8,853 nt of DNA from Bacteroidota bacterium (GTDB lineage: Bacteria > Bacteroidota > Bacteroidia > J057). Below are positions 1 to 5,960 of the stretch, piece after piece (position 1 is the first letter of the stretch; each line of letters opens with the position of its first letter). Under the pieces are notes generated by a model. That model saw only the letters and a program-made list of their open reading frames with translations, had not been told where the DNA came from and searched no databases. Position numbers and translations under genes: made by a program. The stretch is from positions 1 through 8,853 of the forward strand of contig RFHL01000456.1 in NCBI GenBank assembly GCA_003696875.1, read 5' to 3'.

Positions 1-219
1 GCCTGAAAACCCTATGCGGGCAGCGCCCGCAATGTGGTCCCCCGCCCCCATCAGCTGCTCGTAGTTGATGGAGTACAGCCGCGCGGGTCCCCCCAGTTCC
101 AAATAGATGAGGTCCGGGCACAGCGAGCTATACGCGTAGGGGGTGAGAAATTGGGCCTGCAAGCCAGGCATGAAGCCCAGCAGACAGAGCAGCCACAGAT
201 GACGGAGCATGGTTTGCAT
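1..219 (-). CDS. Secreted, probably outer-membrane beta-barrel protein (N-terminal part only)
   Basis: The reading frame starts at an ATG at 219 and stays open for 73 codons to the window edge, so the C-terminal part is missing. Residues 1-22 form a signal peptide: a basic start (MQTMLRH), a leucine-rich core (LWLLCLLGF) and an AQA-like end (GLQA before Q23), so cleavage around 22/23 is likely. The mature part has alternating hydrophobic strands with glycine/tyrosine turns (YLELGG, LYSINYEQ, AARIGFSG). This texture is typical of small barrel-like outer-membrane proteins of Bacteroidota, which often begin with a strand of the form 'ELGG...YS.NYE'. A second ATG at 210 is possible but leaves a shorter n-region. 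No clear Shine-Dalgarno sequence precedes either start. It is divergent from the membrane-protein/CheBR pair. The export call is firm; the barrel assignment is an inference from pattern, and no function can be given. Confidence 0.7.
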   Translation of the reverse strand, partial: MQTMLRHLWLLCLLGFMPGLQAQFLTPYAYSSLCPDLIYLELGGPARLYSINYEQLMGAGDHIAGAARIGFSG

Positions 220-501
220 AACAGGAAAGGGTCAGTTGGAAAGAAAGAGCAAAGGCAGGGTGTCCATCAGGCCGCTAGTCGGCCTGCTTCAAGGTGGGAT
301 TATTATTCGATTTTTCGTAACAAGTTTTCACCCGAATATTACACCCCTCCAAAAGCCTGAACCCATGCAACGAACCCGCCGGAGGGGGGTCTTTAGATAC
401 ATCCTCATGTAAGCGACGCGCGCTTTGCGTCCTTATGATGACGGCCCTTCCTCCACACCACACCTCTTCTTTTCCCCTCGCCTACTTTGTGTTGAATATC
501 T
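220..501. other. Divergent intergenic region with candidate regulatory hairpins
   Basis: These 282 bases separate the minus-strand exported protein from the plus-strand membrane protein, so promoters for both directions should lie here. An AT-rich core at about 299-345 is a reasonable promoter location, but I could not fit a convincing -33/-7 pair on either strand. The box TACTTTG at 484-490, just before the 502 start, is one base short of TAnnTTTG. TGCCTTTG (minus strand, 257-250) differs from it at one position. Two inverted repeats are visible: 268-286 (listed separately) and 411-434, where AAG-GACGC pairs with GCGTC-CTT around a 7-base loop with one bulged C. No coding sequence was supported. 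Confidence 0.4.
268..286. repeat. Perfect 7-bp inverted repeat, 5-base loop
   Basis: CAGGCCG at 268-274 is mirrored by CGGCCTG at 280-286 around CTAGT. It lies about 50 bases upstream of the minus-strand start at 219, where it could be a leader hairpin or an operator half-site pair. No U-tract follows on either strand, so an intrinsic terminator is unlikely. Role unknown. Confidence 0.4.
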
Positions 502-978
502 ATGCCTTTGTCTGCTCCTTTTCCGGCCCAAATGCTTCTTGGTACCCTCCTTCCCGTGGCCATGGCCATCTTTAGCGTCGGCTGGGGGGTAGCTCCGGAC
601 CCATCCATAGGGACCCTGGGCCTGATAGCGGTCAGTGGCAGCTGGTTGGGATGGGAGGTGGGAAGCCACCTCAACCGCTATCGTCACAGCCTATCCCGGG
701 GGCAGCGCCACGGTCTTCACTTCTTGCTGGTCGGGGTCACCTTTGGCGCCCTGTTGATTCCCCTGTGTGGATTTGCCGCCATGCTGGCGAGCGGCCAGCC
801 CCGTTTGTCCCTGGAGCAGTTGGCTCCAGTCTGTATCTGCATGTGGGCGGTGGTCGTCGGGGTCACCCAGGTAGGATACCTCTTCTTCTCAGGACCGCCC
901 TTGCTTGGTCTGTTTCCGGGATGGGAGGCGGGAAATTCCTCCTCTTTGTATGCGGAAAAACTACCGGATTCTCCCTAA
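502..978 (+). CDS. Small integral membrane protein with four predicted helices, unknown function
   Basis: The 158-residue product is dominated by hydrophobic segments at roughly residues 10-30, 36-56, 72-95 and 106-130. The second and third are joined by a basic, polar loop rich in Arg and His (NRYRHSLSRGQRHG), and a short polar tail of about 25 residues follows the last helix. No catalytic or metal-binding motif stands out. The four-helix layout with a short amphipathic linker somewhat resembles the N-terminal membrane unit of LytS-type sensor kinases in Bacteroidota, but no kinase part follows; this is only an impression. The stop at 978 is 39 bases before the CheB-CheR start on the same strand, so the two are probably co-transcribed and the protein may work with it. 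The ATG at 502 is chosen because it opens the frame just ahead of the first helix; no strong ribosome binding site is seen. Coding status is fairly sure, function is not. Confidence 0.65.
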   Translation: MPLSAPFPAQMLLGTLLPVAMAIFSVGWGVAPDPSIGTLGLIAVSGSWLGWEVGSHLNRYRHSLSRGQRHGLHFLLVGVTFGALLIPLCGFAAMLASGQPRLSLEQLAPVCICMWAVVVGVTQVGYLFFSGPPLLGLFPGWEAGNSSSLYAEKLPDSP

Positions 979-980
979 CT

Positions 981-1003
981 TCCATCCTTGATCCAAGGAT
1001 GGA
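981..1003. repeat. Perfect 10-bp inverted repeat with 3-base loop in the operon gap
   Basis: TCCATCCTTG (981-990) and CAAGGATGGA (994-1003) are exact reverse complements around ATC. The repeat begins two bases after the stop of the membrane-protein gene and ends just before the ribosome binding site of the CheB-CheR gene. No T-run follows, so it is not a standard intrinsic terminator. It could be an mRNA hairpin controlling stability or relative expression of the two genes, or a dimeric operator for a promoter internal to the pair. Confidence 0.6.
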
Positions 1004-1005
1004 TT

Positions 1006-1015
1006 GAGGAAGGAG
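1006..1015 (+). promoter_or_regulatory. Ribosome binding site that fixes the CheB-CheR start at 1018
   Basis: The purine run GAGGAAGGAG ends two bases before the ATG at 1018. Its GAGGA part (1006-1010) sits seven bases from the start codon, a good distance. This favours the ATG at 1018 over the in-frame TTG at 988, which lies inside the inverted repeat and has no such sequence before it. Strong Shine-Dalgarno sequences are otherwise rare in this window. Confidence 0.6.
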
Positions 1016-1017
1016 AC

Positions 1018-3423
1018 ATGGAGCATCCGGAGACCATCATTGTAGGAATTGGCGCCTCAGCCGGCGGCATTGCTCCCTTACAAACCTTTTTTTCTCACAT
1101 ACCAGAAGGTGCCGGTATTGCCTATGTGGTGATCCAGCACCTTTCCCCACGGCATGAAAGCAAAATGCCGGAGATTCTGGCGACCCGAACCCCCCTGCCT
1201 ATACATGTGGCCGAGGAAGGGATGAAGGTCCTACCGGATCATATATATCTCATTCCGGCCCGGCATAACCTCAACATTCGGGAAGGTGTCCTCCACCTCG
1301 AAAAAACCCTTTCTTCCCACTATCCCAACCTCCCTATTGATCGTTTTTTTCATGCCCTGGGTGTCGACCAAAAGGATCATGGGGTAGCCATCGTGCTCTC
1401 AGGCACGGGCTCGGACGGCTCACGGGGGCTGTGTACGGTCAAGCAGTCCGGCGGGCTGGTGATGGTGCAGAGCCCGGATCAGGCGGAATTTACGGGCATG
1501 CCCCTCAACGCGATGGCTACCCAGATGGTAGACCATGTGCTGACGGTAGAGGAAATGCCAGCCATGATCCTCAAATACTTCCGGCCTGATTTTAAGTTCC
1601 CCGTAGCGCCTCCACCGGAGGAGTCGCCGCCCGATCCAGCCCACATCCCTGAGCTGGAAGATGCAGAGGATGTAAAAGCCTTTCGGCAGATCATCAACCT
1701 GATTTCTCAGCGCACCCATATTCCCTTTCATGCCTACCGGCCCCCTACCCTCCTGCGCCGCATCAAGCGGCGGATGGAGAAGCAGGCTATCCCAGAGTTG
1801 CCCAAGTACCTGGCCTTCCTGAAGGTCAGGCCTCCGGAAGTCAGCCTTTTGGCTCAGGACTGTCTGATCGGGGTCACCCACTTCTTCCGGGATCCGGAGG
1901 CCTTTGTCCTGATCCAGGACCACGTGCTGCCCAGCCTCTTTGCGGACCTGGATCAGGAGACCCCCATTCGGATCTGGGTATGCGGCTGTTCCACTGGGGA
2001 GGAGGCCTATTCCCTGGCCATTCTGATCCACGAGTACCAGCAGGCGCGGCAGCTGAACAGACCGGTCCAAATTTTTGCCAGCGACGTCAGCCAGCAGATG
2101 ATTGAGCAGGCCTCTTTGGGGATTTTTTCCCAGAAGAAAGTCGCGACCTTGTCCCAAGGCCGCTTGGAAAGCTATTTTATCCCGGAAGGACCGGTATACC
2201 GCATCCGGCAGCATATCCGCGAGCGCATTATTTTTTCCCGGCACAACGTCCTGAGCGATCCCCCTTTTATCAACCTGGATCTGATCAGTTGCCGCAATGT
2301 CATGATCTACCTGGAGGATCATGCGCAGGACCAGGTGCTGGACAGCTTTCACATGGCGCTCAAGCCCTCGGGCTTCCTTTGGACCGGCCCCAGCGAAATG
2401 GGGGCCCAGCCAGCCCCCGGATTTGACCTTCTAAATACGCGCTGGAAACTTTTTCGAAGACGGCTCTCTCCCCGCTCCCAACCCAGCCTGCGCCCCCGGC
2501 ACACCATGGTGAGGCAAACCAGTCTCCTGCCCCGACGCCATGCGCCCACCAAGGTCATAAACGCGGCATCGGGCTTGCCCGAACACTATATCCAGCGGAT
2601 CCTCATCCAGGCCTGCGTGCCCGATGGGCTGGTGATGGATCAGGACCTGAACATCCTCTATGTCGTCGGCGATGCCGGCCGCTTCCTGCCATTGCCCAAG
2701 GCTGGTATGGATACACGGCTCCCCGCCCTGCTCCCGGCACCCGTTGTGCAGGCCACCCGCCGCTGCCTGGACGAGAAGGCATTTGAAGAATTTCGCTTGG
2801 AAGTCTCCATGCCACGCCTGGATGGAATATCTGAAGCCATCAAGCTGGGCATCAGGCCTCTCGGGGCCAAAGCAGGAGAGGAACATGACTTCTTTTTCCT
2901 GGAGATGACTCCGCCAACCGTCACCGCCCCTTCTCAGAACCGGGAGAAATGGCAAAAAGAGCTCTACCTGGCACATGAGACGGCTGCCGAGCAGCAGGCA
3001 ACCCTGGACATGGTCAGGCAGGAGCTCAGTGCTACCCAAGAGGAGCTGGATGCGCTCTCTCAGGAATTACGGACTATGAGCGATGAGATGGAAAGCAAGG
3101 ACAAACAGTTGGGCGAGGCAGACGCCGCCCTGCGCGCCATCCTCAGCACCTCCAGCCTGATGCTCATCTTCCTGAACAGCCGGATGGAGATCCAGCAGAT
3201 CTCTGCTGCGGCAAAAGCTCGTTTTGCCTCTTCGGCCGCCAGCGGGATGGCCCTGCAGGACCTTCGCGAGGCCCTGGCTCCTTTGGTCCGGCAAACGCTC
3301 GAAAGCCATCGACCTCAGCAGGCCCAGATCCCAATCCAGGGAGAAACCTATGTGTGGGAGACCGGACTATATCAGATAGATAACGAAACCGAAGGCGTAC
3401 TTCTCCATCTCACTCCTGCCTAA
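1018..3423 (+). CDS. CheB-CheR-PAS fusion: receptor methylesterase/methyltransferase without kinase or receiver domain
   Basis: The 801-residue cytoplasmic protein starts with a CheB methylesterase/deamidase domain (about 5-190). The catalytic triad is visible as Ser14 in GASAGG, His41 in VIQHLSP and Asp133 in GTGSDG. A CheR methyltransferase follows (about 215-490): the arginine-rich N-domain helix LLRRIKRRM, the VTHFFRD motif near 286-292, the S-adenosylmethionine loop WVCGCSTGEEAYSLA around 320-334, the acidic SDVS near 355, and ISCRNVMIYL at 423-432. A PAS-like region (about 525-640), a coiled coil (about 642-705) and a second PAS-like region (about 705-801) complete it. By family knowledge, CheB removes and CheR adds methyl groups on receptor glutamates. 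Related hybrids usually continue into a histidine kinase; this one stops after PAS, and CheB lacks its usual N-terminal receiver domain. No chemoreceptor or other che gene is in the window. Its substrate may be a receptor or another signalling protein. The membrane protein upstream is the likely operon partner. Confidence 0.93.
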   Translation: MEHPETIIVGIGASAGGIAPLQTFFSHIPEGAGIAYVVIQHLSPRHESKMPEILATRTPLPIHVAEEGMKVLPDHIYLIPARHNLNIREGVLHLEKTLSSHYPNLPIDRFFHALGVDQKDHGVAIVLSGTGSDGSRGLCTVKQSGGLVMVQSPDQAEFTGMPLNAMATQMVDHVLTVEEMPAMILKYFRPDFKFPVAPPPEESPPDPAHIPELEDAEDVKAFRQIINLISQRTHIPFHAYRPPTLLRRIKRRMEKQAIPELPKYLAFLKVRPPEVSLLAQDCLIGVTHFFRDPEAFVLIQDHVLPSLFADLDQETPIRIWVCGCSTGEEAYSLAILIHEYQQARQLNRPVQIFASDVSQQMIEQASLGIFSQKKVATLSQGRLESYFIPEGPVYRIRQHIRERIIFSRHNVLSDPPFINLDLISCRNVMIYLEDHAQDQVLDSFHMALKPSGFLWTGPSEMGAQPAPGFDLLNTRWKLFRRRLSPRSQPSLRPRHTMVRQTSLLPRRHAPTKVINAASGLPEHYIQRILIQACVPDGLVMDQDLNILYVVGDAGRFLPLPKAGMDTRLPALLPAPVVQATRRCLDEKAFEEFRLEVSMPRLDGISEAIKLGIRPLGAKAGEEHDFFFLEMTPPTVTAPSQNREKWQKELYLAHETAAEQQATLDMVRQELSATQEELDALSQELRTMSDEMESKDKQLGEADAALRAILSTSSLMLIFLNSRMEIQQISAAAKARFASSAASGMALQDLREALAPLVRQTLESHRPQQAQIPIQGETYVWETGLYQIDNETEGVLLHLTPA

Positions 3424-5222
3424 CCTTGGCCAGCCTGCGCTTCTTCCAGCAGCTGCTTCTGGTAAATGCGGGCATAATAGCCGTCCTGGGCCACCAGCTC
3501 GGCATGGGTGCCGCGCTCCGTGATATGCCCATCTTCCAGCACCAGAATCTGGTCTGCGTCCTGGATACAGGAAATCCGGTGTGCCACCATAACCACCGCC
3601 ACATCGGGATTTTGCCGCCGAAAGTCCTTTAGATTCCGCAAGATCGTCTCCTCGGTGCGGGTATCCACCGCCGAAAGGACATCATCAAGGATGAGCAGGT
3701 AGGGAGCCCGGATCCAGGCCCGGGCAATCGAGATCCGCTGTTTTTGCCCTCCAGAGAGGGTCACGCCCCGCTCGCCTACGAGGGTGTCATAGCCTTCGGC
3801 AAAGGTGGCGATGCTCTCGTGGATGGCCGCCTGGCGGGCGGCGGCCTCCACCTCCTCCCGGCTGGCCTCCGGCCGGCCAAAGGCGATGTTGCCGTGGATG
3901 CTGTCCGAAAATAAAAACACATCCTGGGGAGCATAGCCAATGGCTTGGCGCAGATGCTCCCGCGGGTAGCTTGCCAGGGGGTGGCCGTCCAGCTCAATGC
4001 CCCCCAGGTCGGGATCCAGCAGGCGGGGAATCATCGCGCACAAGGTAGACTTGCCGGACCCAGTCGGGCCGACAATGCCGATTTTCTGGCCCGGCCGCAG
4101 CGAGAAACTCACCTTGAGCAGGGCCTGTATGCCCGTGTCGGGATAGGTGTAGCTCACTTCATCAAAGGAAAGGGCGGCGCGGCCCACCTGGGGTCCGTGC
4201 GGGGGAAAAGAGATCTCGGATCGCTGCGCCAGCAGCTCATTGAGTCGTCCCTGGCTGGCTGCCGCCCGCTGGATCAGGGTCGTCACCCAGCCCACCGCGA
4301 TGATCGGCCAGGTGAGCAAATTGATATAAATAATGAATTCGGCAATGTTTCCCAGCGCCAGGCGCCCTTCGATCACCTTAGCTCCCCCGACCCAAACGGT
4401 CAGAACCACACTCATCCCTACTAGCAAGACGATCAGCGGATAAAACAGCGCATCAACCCGGGCCAGGTGAAGGGCTTTTTCTTTGTAGACGCTGGCTTCG
4501 TCCGAAAAGCGATCGGCTGAAGCGCGCTCCTGGACATAGGCCTTTACCACCCGAATGCCTGAGAAAACCTCCTGCGCCATGGTCGTGAGCTTGGAGAGCT
4601 GCCGCTGGATTCGCTCGCTCCGCTGCTGGATGATCGACTCGACGTAGTACACGAGGTAGCTCAGAATCGGCAAAGGCAGCAAGGCGTATAAGGTCAGCTC
4701 CACATTGACCACCAGCATGGTGGTAACAATGACTGCCGTCAGCGTGATGGCATTGATGGTATACATGATCCCGGGACCGAGGTACATCCGCACCCGGTTT
4801 ACGTCCTCGGAGGTCCGGGCCATCAGGTCGCCGGTGCGGTTGCGGCGGTAAAAGGTGAGCGACAAGCTCTGTAAGTGATCATACAAATCGGCCCGCAGAT
4901 CGTACTCAATCAGCCGGGACATGACGATGATGGTCTGCCGGGTGAGAAAGAGAAAAAAGCCCCGAATCAGGGCCATGGCTACCACCAGCAACCCAAACAC
5001 GAGCAGGCTGCGGATCAGCAGGCCTTGCAGGGCCGCCTCCGGGGCAAAGCCGGCAAAAAGGTGAAATACCTTCAAAATCTCCCCCACCATATTGATGGCG
5101 CTACGCACAACCTGCGCCGGATAGACCGCAAACACATTGGAGAGCGCGACGAAGAGAACTCCCAAGAGGAGCCGGCGGCGGTACTTCCAGAGGTAGGGAT
5201 TGAGCGCAAAAAGGGTCTTCAT
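3420..5222 (-). CDS. Type-I ABC exporter half-transporter (membrane domain fused to ATPase), MdlA/YheI-like
   Basis: The 600-residue protein has the standard exporter layout: about six helices in residues 15-320 (for example near 19-39, 64-86, 140-185 and 250-310), the coupling-loop sequence NRTGDLMARTSEDV, and a C-terminal ATPase from about 345. The ATPase shows Walker A GPTGSGKST (385-393), the Q-loop region GYAPQDVFLFSD, the signature LSGGQ (489-493), Walker B LLILD ending at Asp513, and the switch histidine in MVAHRIS. The residue after Walker B, normally the catalytic Glu, is Asp514 (LDDVLSAVD). This is the form seen in MdlA of E. coli and YheI/BmrC of Bacillus, which pair with a second half having the canonical site. 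No partner gene lies in the window. The substrate is unknown; drugs or lipids are usual for the family. The start is set at the ATG at 5222, not the TTG at 5240, because the latter falls inside a promoter-like box. The stop overlaps that of the convergent CheB-CheR gene. Confidence 0.93.
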   Translation of the reverse strand: MKTLFALNPYLWKYRRRLLLGVLFVALSNVFAVYPAQVVRSAINMVGEILKVFHLFAGFAPEAALQGLLIRSLLVFGLLVVAMALIRGFFLFLTRQTIIVMSRLIEYDLRADLYDHLQSLSLTFYRRNRTGDLMARTSEDVNRVRMYLGPGIMYTINAITLTAVIVTTMLVVNVELTLYALLPLPILSYLVYYVESIIQQRSERIQRQLSKLTTMAQEVFSGIRVVKAYVQERASADRFSDEASVYKEKALHLARVDALFYPLIVLLVGMSVVLTVWVGGAKVIEGRLALGNIAEFIIYINLLTWPIIAVGWVTTLIQRAAASQGRLNELLAQRSEISFPPHGPQVGRAALSFDEVSYTYPDTGIQALLKVSFSLRPGQKIGIVGPTGSGKSTLCAMIPRLLDPDLGGIELDGHPLASYPREHLRQAIGYAPQDVFLFSDSIHGNIAFGRPEASREEVEAAARQAAIHESIATFAEGYDTLVGERGVTLSGGQKQRISIARAWIRAPYLLILDDVLSAVDTRTEETILRNLKDFRRQNPDVAVVMVAHRISCIQDADQILVLEDGHITERGTHAELVAQDGYYARIYQKQLLEEAQAGQG

Positions 5223-5236
5223 GCCAAAACTTTGGG

Positions 5237-5244
5237 CCAAGATA
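5237..5244 (-). promoter_or_regulatory. Candidate -7 box (TATCTTGG) for the ABC exporter gene
   Basis: Read on the minus strand, TATCTTGG differs from the Bacteroidota -7 consensus TAnnTTTG at one position and ends 14 bases before the ATG at 5222. That implies a very short leader. A TTTG-like -33 box at the expected 19-21 bases upstream is not apparent. The same TATCTT core is found before rlmI. Confidence 0.35.
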
Positions 5245-5423
5245 AGGAATCCCGTCCGAATTACACGTCCACCCTAAGGCAGCCCCGCCCGGACTACGCT
5301 TGGCCCCCTCGGATCATCGTCTGATGAAGGATCTCATTCCCAGGCGAAAAGAGGGGGAGGCCGGGGAAAGGTCGGGCTCATTTTTTCCACCCCATGGGTC
5401 TCAACAAGCCCCGCTCCCTACGA

Positions 5424-5440
5424 TGAGCTATTTTTACAAA
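5424..5440. repeat. Diverged direct repeat, copy A
   Basis: TGAGCTATTTTTACAAA here matches the sequence at 5916-5933 except for one T fewer in the T-run. In both copies a 13-base spacer of different sequence leads to ATTTTTC, and CCTAC lies a few bases upstream. The shared layout over about 45 bases suggests two decayed copies of one element, although the T-rich part makes chance similarity easier. Confidence 0.4.
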
Positions 5441-5465
5441 ATGTGAGGCAAATATTTTTCGGCTT

Positions 5466-5483
5466 ATTTATTTAAAAATAAAT
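5466..5483. repeat. AT-only inverted repeat, 8-bp arms
   Basis: ATTTATTT (5466-5473) and AAATAAAT (5476-5483) are exact reverse complements separated by AA. It lies in the most AT-rich part of the gap. A stem of A-T pairs alone is weak as an RNA hairpin, so a protein-binding site or chance in low-complexity DNA are both possible. Confidence 0.3.
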
Positions 5484-5582
5484 TTAATTCCTCTGAATAT
5501 TTTCCAAAAAATCGTAAAAGTCTGTTTCTCTGACACATTCTGTCCATGTTAGATTCGAGGTCAATTTTGACGTTTCTGCTCA

Positions 5583-5604
5583 GCGGGAAGGCGCACACTT
5601 CCGC
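5583..5604. repeat. Inverted repeat, 7-bp arms with one bulged G
   Basis: GCGGGAAG (5583-5590) pairs with CTTCCGC (5598-5604) around a 7-base loop if one G is bulged. It stands 15 bases before the larger inverted repeat at 5620-5657, so the two may be parts of one folded RNA. Confidence 0.35.
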
Positions 5605-5619
5605 CAAAAGGAGGAAGAG

Positions 5620-5657
5620 CTGCCACAGCATGTGGCTTTCGCATCCAGCTATGGCAG
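5620..5657. repeat. 10-bp inverted repeat, stem stronger in minus-strand RNA
   Basis: CTGCCACAGC (5620-5629) and GCTATGGCAG (5648-5657) are reverse complements at nine of ten positions. In plus-strand RNA the odd pair is C-A, but in minus-strand RNA it becomes a U-G wobble, giving a continuous 10-bp stem. The 18-base loop read on the minus strand contains GCGAAAGC, a GNRA-capped mini-hairpin. This asymmetry hints that, if transcribed, the minus strand is the functional one. Confidence 0.4.
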
Positions 5658-5681
5658 GGACAAGTCTGGCATCATGCGACC

Positions 5682-5735
5682 AAGCGGTTTCCCCCCTCCC
5701 ACCCATTAAGCTAAAAAAGGGCAAAACAACCGCTT
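5682..5735. repeat. Perfect 8-bp inverted repeat with 38-base interval
   Basis: AAGCGGTT (5682-5689) is the reverse complement of AACCGCTT (5728-5735). The interval holds a C-rich run followed by an A-rich run with GGG, which could extend pairing weakly. It marks the junction between the GC-rich middle and the AT-rich right block of the gap. Confidence 0.35.
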
Positions 5736-5756
5736 TCTCAAGGGACAAATTTTATT

Positions 5757-5960
5757 TCAATAAACTAGCATTTTTTTGTATATTGGAATTACGCCATATA
5801 AGAAACCCTGACGATTCCTTTTTTCCCCTAGGCTGTAGGTCCTGATTTTGCCAGACTCGCCGGGTGAAAGATTTTTCAACTTTAGGTCTATTTTTTCGAA
5901 AAGGCCTACAAGTTCTGAGCTATTTTTTACAAAGAACGCAAGCGGCATTTTTCTCGCCAT
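5757..5960 (-). CDS. Possible 67-residue small protein, unrecognised
   Basis: An ATG at 5960 is preceded on the minus strand by AAAGGAAG about six bases upstream, a better ribosome binding site than most genes here have. The 67-residue product is basic and soluble (MARKMPLAFF at the start, EKRNRQGFLYGVIPIYKKM near the end), with no signal peptide or membrane helix. The frame stays open upstream to an ATG at 6104; another start at 6014 has GGAG before it and would add 18 residues. Codon choice is AT-rich, unlike the neighbours. The C-terminal stretch loosely recalls phage-type proteins of Bacteroidota with an 'EKRS..QNRYYWGVV' motif, which would make this a truncated relative, but the match is short and unverified. 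It may equally be a chance frame in AT-rich DNA. Confidence 0.25.
   Translation of the reverse strand: MARKMPLAFFVKNSSELVGLFEKIDLKLKNLSPGESGKIRTYSLGEKRNRQGFLYGVIPIYKKMLVY
5916..5933. repeat. Diverged direct repeat, copy B
   Basis: TGAGCTATTTTTTACAAA is the second copy of the motif at 5424-5440, one T longer. It lies inside the possible small ORF, where it encodes part of FFVKNSSEL on the minus strand. In copy A the same alignment is interrupted by the missing base, as expected if copy A is a decayed version. Confidence 0.4.

Noticed and set aside
34..360. 108-codon open frame on the plus strand at the left edge
   Set aside because: It is the complement of the exported-protein gene, whose minus-strand translation has a clear signal peptide; this frame reads as random, proline/glutamine-rich sequence.
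988..1017. Upstream TTG start for the CheB-CheR gene
   Set aside because: It lies in the palindrome, lacks a ribosome binding site, and adds ten residues not needed before the CheB domain; the ATG at 1018 has a good site.
1420..2352. 310-codon open frame on the minus strand
   Set aside because: It is antisense to the CheB-CheR gene, whose motifs and catalytic residues are intact; the opposite-strand frame is open only because of GC-rich codon structure and shows no recognisable domain.
2431..3039. 202-codon open frame on the minus strand
   Set aside because: Also antisense to CheB-CheR, with no ribosome binding site, signal or family resemblance.
5223..5240. Upstream TTG start for the ABC exporter
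   Set aside because: The codon falls inside the TATCTTGG promoter-like box, and the ATG at 5222 gives a normal N-terminus.
5350..5395. GC-rich run followed by six T as an intrinsic terminator on the plus strand
   Set aside because: The bases before the T-run (5381-5386) do not form a stable stem, and no plus-strand gene ends nearby.
5464..5748. 94-codon minus-strand frame in the AT-rich gap
   Set aside because: It starts at a TTG without ribosome binding site, crosses the composition boundary, and has a cysteine/tryptophan-rich middle that looks like translated structured DNA rather than a protein.
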